Of a DNA stretch of 64,000 bases, positions 12,546 to 21,745 are shown one piece after another (within the stretch, counting starts at the first letter, position 1; each line of letters opens with the position of its first letter). The DNA is from Morella rubra (Eukaryota > Streptophyta > Magnoliopsida > Fagales > Myricaceae), in contig CM025849.1 in assembly GCA_003952965.2 (NCBI GenBank), positions 25,559,354-25,623,353 on the forward strand, read 5' to 3'. The position numbers and the translations under genes are program-made. The notes below the pieces were generated by a model that saw nothing but the letters and a program-made list of their open reading frames with translations, ran no database searches and was not told where the DNA came from.

Positions 12546-14304
12546 ATTCTATTAAATAATTATTCAACTTTAATTATTTTACTTTAGATTTTGTTACAAA
12601 CTTAAATATATCAAATACAAGTTATAAATATTACGGGTGATCCTTGTGAAATAGCTCAATGCCTTAAGAGATGTGCCTGCAGACTATAGTTGGTGTAATT
12701 GCTTTCACAATTTTAGAGTTCTTACTTTATCGCTTTTGTCCTCTCTACCACACTTTTGTCAAGATAAAATGTTCTTAAAATTTCAAAAAGCGTAGAACAT
12801 GGAGTTTTGGCAATTTATCCCAAAATCCTTCTTCCAAAGAACAGAACACAGTCGTTTCTATATTAAAAGTTAAAAGATTTCACTTTTTAGATATTAACGC
12901 TGCTTATAGATTCGTTTACATCTGTCTATGCACCAAAGTATGCCGAGACAAATAATTAAACAAGAAGAAAATATACTTTTTATCTATAAATTATTATTAA
13001 TTTTGCACTCTAAAATATCACATTTAAAATATTAAACAGACAAAGTACCAATTCCTAACAAACCTTTTATCTATTTTTTTAATCAAATTGAATGGAAATT
13101 GACTTAAAAAATAAAATGACGATTCTGCCTTTAAATGTAATTACTTTTTTAATTTCATAATCAACATTTCATATTTAATAAATGTCAATTCTGTCCAATT
13201 TGACAAAACAAAAAAAATAGAGAGAAGGTACAATATATTAGGCATAGATATTTTGTTGGTACAATCTCTCAAATATAGTTTCGGTACCCACTAGAATGCA
13301 AAATTTGATTTTAGTAAATAACAAAAGGGAATTAGAATTTTCGGAATTATAATTTAGAAATTTCGGTTTCCATATCTGGGCTTTTTTGGCCAATTTTTTT
13401 TCAAAATGCTTTTTAGGCATTTTGGGCCTGAATTATGGCTAATTTTTTTTATTATACATAATAAATTAATAATAAAATAAATGTAAAATAAATATTCATC
13501 TAAATTTTAAAATCTAAAATAAAATTACAACATTATAAAATTATGAGTATCGGAAAAAACAAAATCCTTTCTCAATTTGAGCCTTAATTTAAAATAGAAA
13601 AAAAAAAAAATCAGACTGGAAATATTTTTCCATTCGTCAATGTAGTAGTTTAAGGTAGAAAATATAAAACATGTGATGGTTGGAGAATGAAAGATGTAAA
13701 GGAGTCACCCTATTTCAAAATATTAGACTTTCCGGGCTTCAGATTTTGCGGACAGATCACAGATGAAGGGTACTGGATGAAATGATGAATACAAAACCTT
13801 TTAAAATCCAGAGGGAAAAAAAAAATCAATAAAATATACTATTCCACCTCCAGGCTCGGAGGCTCCAGCCAAATGCCAGATACTGTCAACTGGGATCCAG
13901 AGCCAATCTATAATGGGAGTGGAAGTTGGACTTTTGAGGCACAAATTTTTTTACACAGATGGGCAGCAGGGGCGGTATATCCCATAAGGAAGGCCTAAAA
14001 CTGGCCCCAAAACAAGGAATAAAAGAATTTGGGTTCACAGACATGAATACGAAGAGGAGCTCCACTCTCAATGTTCTTCTATCTTCAATCCATCAGTCAG
14101 CATGTGGGTTTATCATCCTCCACTTTCTTACACAGCCTCTGCCACCATGTGAAGCTTTTCAGATTCCACCCACTTCTTGGTGGTGGTGGTGGTGGGTTTC
14201 ATCTTTAACCTTTAGCTTTTGGAAACATACCGATTCAGAACTACCGCACAGCCTTGTCTCCCCCACAGTAATTATAAATGGTCCCAGCACACACATGTTG
14301 CAGC

Positions 14305-14360
14305 TCCCTCTCTCTCTCTTCTTCTCTCTCTCTCCTCTATTCTCGTTGTTCTTCTCCCTC
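14305..14360. repeat. CT-rich simple-sequence tract
   Basis: Interrupted CT/TC repeats on the + strand, 0.8 kb upstream of the glutaredoxin gene. Such pyrimidine tracts are common in plant promoters; no specific role is shown. Confidence 0.75.
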
Positions 14361-15179
14361 TAATCTTCTTGGCCAAGGGGTGGGACTAGTAGGAGCATTC
14401 TGGATTCCAAATTGGGTATTAATTGTGGTAATGTCAGAAGTGAAAATGGTTGAATGCAGAAGTCAATGTGCCGATTAAGGAGACCAATAATTGAGGTTAA
14501 TGGATAGACATAAACACAAATTTTCCTGCCAGAAAGCAATGCAGAGATGGTTTCCTCCATTGATATGCTATATATCATTAGCCCTTCCTCTTGTACAAAA
14601 CCACAAGGAAGAGACTGTTCATTGACCAGGTCCATGTCCAAACCAAAAAGAAACCCGAAAACCAAAAACTAATTAAAAAGAAGAGCATATATGGTGATTT
14701 TAGGGTAAATCATCGCATCACTAAACAGGACCTCTCATCTATAATTAGGCTAAATAATCCCATCTACTAATCACAGCCTCTCACACCTTTTCTCTCTTAA
14801 ATCTCCCATTAAAGGGAAAACTCAACCAAACCCCTGCCCCAACCCAACTTCAACAACCTTGACGCACCGCCTTAGCTTCCCAACCCTCTTTTACTCCTTT
14901 CCCACAATCTCACAGCTCCCAACCCAAAAAAAAAAAAAAAAAAAAGAGGAGAAAAGGCTGAGCTTCGCAAACCCTGCAAACCCAACCCCGCTTTTGCAGC
15001 TCCTCCCTCTGTCACCAAGCCTTCGCCTTTAGCAATCAAAATAAGAGAAAAAAGGAAAAAAGAAAGTGAAATAACACCAACCCAGTTCGTCTCTCTCAGT
15101 CTTCCTCCATTCCCTATTTGTTGTTTCTCTTTGTTAAATTGTTACGGTCTTTGAATCCCAATTCTGATCCCTACCCTCA

Positions 15180-15995
15180 ATGTGGCGGCAGTGGGGCAAA
15201 TCAACCGTTCGGATTCACGACACGTTACCTCCATCCCCTCTTTTCTCTTTCAAGGACGTCCAAGAGCTCTGCACCGACGAGCCCGCTAAACCCACCGTTT
15301 CCACCTCCAAGAAAGCTTCAGTTTTCCATCGAGTTCGACTCGCAAGCTCGGTCATCCGCTCCTGGTCAGCTCGCACACCGACTCACCCATCCCAAGCACC
15401 CGAACCGCGCGAAGCCGAGTCCAGTCCGAATGTCGCGGTCTCGGTCTCGGTCCAAACGGACAATGACGTCGACAACAACGCTCTCGCGCCAACGCAACCC
15501 GAGCCGTCAATTCCAATCCCGGGCGCCGAGAAGCGCATTGTGGTGTACTTCACCAGCCTCCGCGTTGTGAGGTCCACGTTCGAGGACTGCAAGACCGTGC
15601 GATCTATCCTGCGAGGGTTTCGGGTCTCCATCGACGAACGAGATCTTTCGATGGACTCGGGGTTCCTTACCGAGTTGCAGCAGATCCTGGGTCAAAATCA
15701 AAGCAAGCCGACCTTGCCTCGAGTTTTTATTGGCGGGAGGTACGTGGGCGGGGCAGAGGAGGTTCGACAGCTTCACGAGACGGGCGAGCTCAAGAAGCTC
15801 GTCGAAGGCCTGCCCGCAGTGGAACAGGGCGTGTGTGACGTGTGCGGCGGCCATCGGTTTATCCTCTGCGACGAGTGCTACGGTAGCCATAAGTTGTTCA
15901 CAGAGAAAAACGGGTTCAAGAGCTGCACGGCGTGTAACGAGAACGGTCTGATCAGGTGCTCTTCTTGTTCTTGTGCGGCCCTCTCGTCCGTGTGA
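15180..15995 (+). CDS. Glutaredoxin-domain protein with C-terminal cysteine-rich zinc-binding tail (At5g39865/At3g57070 type)
   Basis: A single-exon gene of 271 residues. Residues about 1-115 are a variable, Pro/Ser-rich region starting MWRQWGKS. From about 118 there is a glutaredoxin fold (RIVVYFTSLRVVRSTFEDCKTVRSIL) with the cis-Pro region LPRVFIGGRYVGGAEEV that normally contacts glutathione. The usual CPYC/CGFS redox site is absent: the matching stretch is TSLRVVRSTFEDC, so classical oxidoreductase activity is doubtful. The tail carries four cysteine pairs (CDVCGG, CDECYG, CTACNENG, CSSCSC), the DnaJ-like zinc-binding array of this plant family. GC content is clearly higher than in the neighbouring DNA. 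The function of the family is poorly known. Confidence 0.93.
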   Translation: MWRQWGKSTVRIHDTLPPSPLFSFKDVQELCTDEPAKPTVSTSKKASVFHRVRLASSVIRSWSARTPTHPSQAPEPREAESSPNVAVSVSVQTDNDVDNNALAPTQPEPSIPIPGAEKRIVVYFTSLRVVRSTFEDCKTVRSILRGFRVSIDERDLSMDSGFLTELQQILGQNQSKPTLPRVFIGGRYVGGAEEVRQLHETGELKKLVEGLPAVEQGVCDVCGGHRFILCDECYGSHKLFTEKNGFKSCTACNENGLIRCSSCSCAALSSV

Positions 15996-16369
15996 TTTAA
16001 AAAAAAAAAAAAAAAAAGAGAAAAACCTCTTGTATCCGGTTCTTTCTTTTAAGGATTTTTTTTTTCCGTTGAATTACTTAGTTTTGTAGTTTTTTCTTTT
16101 AAAATTCAGTGGGTTGTGGAAGCAGTGTCACGAAAATGTTGATTATTATATGAGCTCACTGACTTATTTTTCTATTTTTTTATTTTTTATTTAGAACATA
16201 GAAAAGATATGAGAATATAACAGTCGGTATTTATCTTCTCTTTTTTCGTAGTTAATTTTGGAATCTTATAATGAGTAAAATGGAAGAAGATGGCACTAAA
16301 TAATTGGTTACTGTTTTTTAGGACCATTTTTGGGTTATTATTTGTTTTTTTTTTTAATAAAAAAAATCA
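15996..16369. other. 3' flank of glutaredoxin gene up to the visible limit of pairing
   Basis: The segment begins with a poly-A run (about 15998-16016), then AT-rich DNA likely to hold the 3' UTR. Pairing with the right arm is visible from 16370 only because the window ends at the partner base. The true outer end of the inverted repeat may lie further left. Confidence 0.6.
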
Positions 16370-16810
16370 AAGATTCGCAATGTGATTAGATAATTTGTCA
16401 TCGGAGAATTAGATAATTTCAGCGCCGCCCTACCCAGTCTGTGGCGGCTTTGCGATTGACAATGTGATTAGTCACGTGCGTGTGACCTTCTGCTGAGTTG
16501 TGCTTAGCACGACAGACATATGCAGAAGGAAGTTAAGTCAGTTAAGTGGCGGTAGAGGCTTTTTGGTCTTGGCCTTTCCTTTCCTTTGATCAGAATTGTG
16601 GCCGGACCTTTTCGAGTTTCATGGAGAACAGGTGGGTTTCGGTTAGCCACGAAACAAGTTCGAATTTTGAGACGTGATACAATTTTCGAATCAGAATCGA
16701 CTACTTTTCTCTCTAGGATATATCTTGTTGGCATAGAAAACTCTGATCTTTTTTTGTCCCTCTAGGTTCTGAGTTACTGTAAGCCCGTGTTTCAGTATTT
16801 GGATGATCAA

Positions 16811-17021
16811 GGTTATGTTTGGTTGGTTTTGAAAATATTTTTTGTGTTCGTTTTTTTTTAGAGTTTTTTATAGATTCTTTGAGATTGGTGAAAATTTGTT
16901 GGAATTTTAAAAGTTTTGGATTTGTAAAAGTTATTAGAGTTTATAAAAAGGTTTTAAAATTGATGAAGAATTGATTGTAGAAAATTTTTGAAAATTTTTT
17001 GAGATCAAACCGAACATGGCC
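16811..17021. mobile_element. MITE-like element 1, left arm
   Basis: Imperfect terminal inverted repeats: GGTTATGTTTGGTT at the left end and the complement of GGCCATGTTCGGTT at the right (11 of 14 match). It is about 211 bp long, AT-rich and without coding capacity, with internal subrepeats of the type TTTATAAAAAGG. No target-site duplication was resolved, so the superfamily is open. Confidence 0.45.
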
Positions 17022-17100
17022 TAAGATTTTAGTTAGTGACAGTGTAGGTTTTTCAGATGAAAAAGTTGTTTCAAGTTTTAAAAAAAACTATCGAACTGGA

Positions 17101-17265
17101 TGAAAAATATATTGAATTTTGTAGTAAAAAAATTGTTAGACTTTATAAAAGATATTGGAATATAAAACGAAGCAGAAAATATATGAAAAATATACTGAAT
17201 TTTGTAGTAAAAAAATTGTTAGAATTTATAAAAAGATATTGAAATATAAGCCGAAGCAGAAAAAT
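17101..17265. repeat. Tandem duplication of an 83-bp unit, left arm
   Basis: Two adjacent copies begin at 17101 and 17184, each running from TGAAAAATATA through GTAGTAAAAAAATTGTTAGA to a GAAGCAGAAAA motif. They lie between the two MITE-like elements and share their AT-rich style. The mirrored right-arm pair lies near 63100-63265. Confidence 0.8.
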
Positions 17266-17383
17266 ATAATTATTATTTTTCATATATTTCTTTCTTTTCA
17301 TGATTTGCATGTCTAATATGAAAATATTTACGATAATAAATCCGAACTAACTTAAAGATAAGTCATGGAAGGCTAAAAGCTAT

Positions 17384-17578
17384 GGTTATGTTTGGTTTGG
17401 TTTTAAAAATATTTTTCGTTTTTTTATTTTATTTTTTTTTAGGTTTGTAAAAATTTTTTTTAAAAATTTAAAAATTTTTTTAAAAAAAATTTGTAAAAGT
17501 TATTAAAATTTATAAAAAAATATTAATATAATAAAAAAGTAATTATGAAATTTTTTTGAGAATTAGCCAAACATAACC
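17384..17578. mobile_element. MITE-like element 2, left arm
   Basis: Terminal inverted repeats match 13 of 14 bases (GGTTATGTTTGGTT against the complement of AGCCAAACATAACC). The element is 195 bp with no open frame. Its right-arm partner is 247 bp and differs strongly inside, so this is one of the most diverged points between the arms. It belongs to the same family as the element at 16811-17021. Confidence 0.5.
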
Positions 17579-18759
17579 TTCTGTATTAGCCTCTCCGTGA
17601 TTGTCCGCATGTTAAGTGAATCTACCAGTTTGTCGTGTGCAGCATTTCCCCTGTAACCCAAAAACAAATATAGAAAAAGACTCTAAACGAGCAGATCGAC
17701 TTAAAACGCTTGACTCACGAGGCCTTCCACCATACGGTAGCTAAGTCGTAATCTTTTGGAGGTCCTGGGTTAAAGTTTTGGCCAGCACGAAAAGAGTCTT
17801 TTACTTGAACATAGTAGATATCAGGCACGAAGCCAAGCCCCAAAATCTTCTAAACAAACATGTTTTTAATAGGATTTTGACCATTTTTTATTCATTTTAA
17901 CCTCTTCAAAATATTTTTCATTTATGCAATTAGCTCCAAAATATTAATCAATTCCTCACTTTGTGACTGGTAGATATGATTTTTATGAGGTGATTGGAGA
18001 GATCATAAACAAAATATGGGAAGGCAGGAGTAATAATGTGGGAATGCTTCAAATTGTGAGCCTAAATTACAGCCCGAATGCCATTACACTTAAAAGTTGC
18101 TGGCTAGCAGCAATCTAGAAAACAAAGAAAGCAACATACGGCAATCATACGGGGATGTCGTAACATAAACGACAACAACTAGAGACGAGAGTACTGTTTT
18201 ACTTGATAAGTTGGTTGACACGTCTATTATTCACCCACTACAATTTTTTAACGTTTGCCCACTTGTCAAGCACAGCTACGTCCTTGGGATTAATGCAGTC
18301 ATGTAAAAGAGGACAACAGTTAACCTACAAGGCAGCAAAATCTGCTGGACCCCTTATGCTTGTCGTGCTACAATGGCGAAGACAATTACAAAAAATCGTC
18401 ATCAATTTGCGGAGTTGTTTTTCACTCGTATATCTTTTTTCTCTTGTTCACTAATTGGCAAATGTTTATAACAACAGAAATCATTGGTGGAACAGACCTA
18501 TTGTACACTATCCAAATTTTGAAGGGAGGGTAAGGATTTTCTACCTCCGACCCTTCCCTTGGCCCTTCCAATCTACTTTATTACAGGAGAAGAATCAATT
18601 TGCGCCTTCTAACCGTCACATTAAACTCTCAAATTATTAACAATTATCAATATGCGCTCAAAGATAAGATCCAATTGTAAAAATCGTGATACATGGTTCA
18701 TTTATCACACGTATCAACCTTAGGATCTATTTGAAAGGCGCACAATAATATATTTTTGT

Positions 18760-19230
18760 TAGGGGTGATGGCCAAATCGACACCACTACCACTACTGCTA
18801 GTGTCAAAATATATAAATTGACACTGACAGACAACAGTAATCAGCCTTACTAGTTGTAACGGTAACGGTTACATAGTAATCATGTAACTGTTTGGGTTAC
18901 GATAGCTTTAGGGGGCCACGATGATGGATGAGAGGATAGACGGTGTGGGGAGAGAGAGACGTCGGAGAGGGGGAGTGTAGAGACTGAGTAGAGAGAGAAA
19001 AGGGGGCTCCAGGAGGTAGCTATGGGGAGAAAGAGACTCGACAGAGTGGAAACAATGCCATTCTCTTTAAAAAGAGAACAAGGCCGTTTGCTTTTTTTTT
19101 TTTTATTAAAAAAAAAAAAAAATGGTGGCTGTCACAGCTAACTCAAGGTAACCCTAACCGGCATCCGCATCGACATGGTTTCTTGTGCCATGACGATTAA
19201 ATTGGCACCAACAGTGAAATGATCGCCCTT
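18760..19230. mobile_element. hAT-like non-autonomous element, left arm
   Basis: The ends read TAGGGGTGAT and, inverted, AAGGGCGAT, similar to the short terminal repeats of plant hAT elements. Flanking octamers ATTTTTGT and ATTTTTAG could be an eroded 8-bp target duplication. About 470 bp, no transposase frame. Inside is a small hairpin with AGTGTCAA and TTGACACT stems near 18800-18826. The assignment is tentative because the terminal repeats are short and imperfect. Confidence 0.35.
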
Positions 19231-21599
19231 ATTTTTAGTTTCATAGGCTTCATGTGACGAACATGATAATTCCAACTTCTACAATAATATTGACTCCATA
19301 GTTTTCCCTTTATTATATTAGAGAGATTGTTGTCTTAAGACTGAAAAGTACCTGCAAGGGATAGAAAGGATAACCACTCCTACTTTTGGGTAAACAACTG
19401 AAAAATGGTGAACTTGTTATATCATTAGTGAAGTGAAGGGGGGCTGCAACGAACCTGACCGACCAACTGAATCATTTCTACTACACTATTATTACCATCT
19501 AGTTATTAAACAAGTAGAGGCACGGATGAGAGTAATATGGCAGATATTTATCACCTTTTCTTGTAGCAGGTAAGTTGAAGAAAACTACTGACTACTTTCC
19601 TGACAAAAAGAGAAAAAAAAAGTAATTAGGAGTCAAAACATTTCAACATCATGGGCCATGAAGGTGGGTTGAGATTTCGATTTAAGGGGGTTATTCAATA
19701 AGGGTAATGGATAAAACATACTACATTCTAAGGGAATCTATATCCTTGATAGTATCTAAAAGTTAATTTAATGACGATGTAAAATACTTGAACAGGACTT
19801 GCATGCAAGTAGGTATTACGTTGTAGCTGGCCTCCACCTTATTGCTTCTCTTGTACGCGGGAAAATATATTTTTAATAACATTTAGAAACTAAGCCATAT
19901 GAAGTGGGATCATTCTATTCAAATTTCCGGCTGAATTGGATGCCCTAATTAAAAAAGAGACATACATAATGTGTGGCTCTTACAACATTCAATGTTGCTC
20001 TATATTAATGGCCAATATGGGCCATGCAACATTCAATACATAATGTGTTTTTTCTTTCTTTGAATTGAACCATCTAATTTGAAAAAGTAAATTAAAGAGG
20101 ATTGTGATCCTATGGAATGAGAAAAAAAATTGTTTTAAATATTTTATTTAGGAGAAAAGTCATTTTGCGACCCCAAACTACCAAAATAATTTTGAACTAA
20201 GGTCTTAAATGTCACCTTTGATATATTGAGCTTTTAAACTTTCAAAGTCAATCAATGTGCCCTGAAATAAAATCTAACGTTCAAAACTGTGTCACATGAT
20301 TCATTTATAATACATGTGGCATAATTTTGATAGTCGAATCTTTTTTGGAGATGAAAATTGATGAAATTGAATAGTTATAGGACCCAATGTAATGTAAGTG
20401 GTAATTAAAACTCCTATTTGAAATTAATTTGATAATTTAGCCGTTTGGGAGTGAAAAGTAACTTTTCTCTTTAGTTTATTTTATTGTAAGGTCGTGACAG
20501 TTCATAATGGCTACTTTAAAGTGGTATTGAAACCAATTGGTCAAGCCTGTTGCATAATGCTAAATGGACCAAATGTCCACAAGCCGAAACTGGATTCAAA
20601 GGCGTTAAAACCAAAATCAGGCCCAAACCCAAAAATAGCCCAAAACACCTTTCAAGGCCAACAACGTCTTTCACCAAAGAAGAGCGTGGAATGGCACCTC
20701 ATGGCCCTGGTAAAAATTATTTCGTGATGCAAAATACTCTTTATGCTTTCACCAAATAGCTTCGCTAACTCGATGGTGTTGCCTTCACAGTAACTTTCTA
20801 TGCGTTAATAACTATCTCAGCAAGGATACTGTTCAACCAGTTTGATTATTCTAACTTCCAAAATTTTGACAGTCTCGCAAGAAATAGATCTAACAAATAG
20901 ACCGAAATTATCAAATCGGATATTATGCAGTGAAAGATGCTCTACGGTCGTGTTCAAAGAGAGTTATTACGCGGATTGTCTCCTGCCCTTTTTAACTTTT
21001 TTTTAAAAAAAAAACCATAATTAAGTAAAGCTCCAATAGGACTTTTTGTACGTAGCAAAGAAAATCCAGTACGATGAGCCGACATGGAGTGGTACCCGCC
21101 TAAAGTAGCTCTAATTGGACTTTATTTCTCAAAGTTGCCTAAATTCAAAATTTGAGCTTAGCAGCTAAAAGCCTTTCATTTCTTCAGTTTTTATGGATTC
21201 GAATCAACATGGAGAAAACAGTTGGCCTTGTGCAGCCTATGCTGGTATCATTGCTCTGCCTCCACTCTAGGGTCCCTTTGAAAAATTCCTTCCATTTCAT
21301 GAGCATCCTTCCTTTGCTTAAGGCTTATGGAGAGAGTGGATAAAGCACAGACTTGCATAAAACACTTTGAAATGATAGAACGAAAATGTCTCTCCAACCC
21401 CTATATGGGATATTAAGAAGTGATAATTTCTTTTTGGACACAGCCAAACATAAGAGACTTTGTTATCTTTTTCTGCATTGGATTCTCTTGGGAGTTCTGT
21501 TCCATAGTGTTATAAATACATATGAGGAACATTTATATTTCTGACCTATTGTGAACGCAGCCTGACAGTGCTGTTAATTATATTGACTTTGACAATCTC

Positions 21600-21745
21600 A
21601 AGGGGTTGCTATAGTAGTTAATGCTTGGACTTTGATAGTATGCTCTCTCTAAGGTCTTAAGTTCAAAATCTCATGAGTGTTACTAACCCTTTGGGACCAC
21701 CTTTAGTATCTTTATCCTGTTAATTTTCTAGTCTATGTGGGATAA
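21600..21745 (+). repeat. SINE-like repeat, left arm
   Basis: It begins near GGGGTTGCTATAGTAG, contains GTATGCTCTCTCT and a B-box-like AGTTCAAAATCTC, and resembles the minus-strand fragment at 12441-12545. This suggests a tRNA-related short retroposon. An A box is not convincing and the 3' end is unclear. Confidence 0.42.

Larger units (their letters stand above)
12092..15179. other. AT-rich intergenic region
   Basis: This 3.1-kb stretch separates the divergent Ubl-LRR and glutaredoxin genes, so both promoters should lie near its ends. The centre (12300-13700) is very AT-rich. CT-rich DNA at 14305-14360 and a poly-A run at about 14927-14945 lie upstream of the glutaredoxin gene. A SINE-like fragment sits at 12441-12545. 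The open frames here (for example 13959-14363 and 14360-14665) look non-coding, with low-complexity translations. I see no other gene. Confidence 0.6.

Noticed and set aside
13959-14363. 134-codon frame upstream of the glutaredoxin gene
   Set aside because: The translation is dominated by tryptophan, serine and leucine runs from GT and CT simple repeats; no domain is visible.
15118-15570. 150-codon frame overlapping the glutaredoxin gene
   Set aside because: Shadow frame of GC-rich coding DNA; the 271-residue frame has the recognisable domains.
17702-17790. tRNA-like stretch with an A-box match (TAGCTAAGTCG, 17738-17748) and a weak B box
   Set aside because: The B-box region (GGGTTAAAGTTTT) is degenerate and no acceptor stem or anticodon arm can be folded by eye. 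At best it is a tRNA-derived relic.
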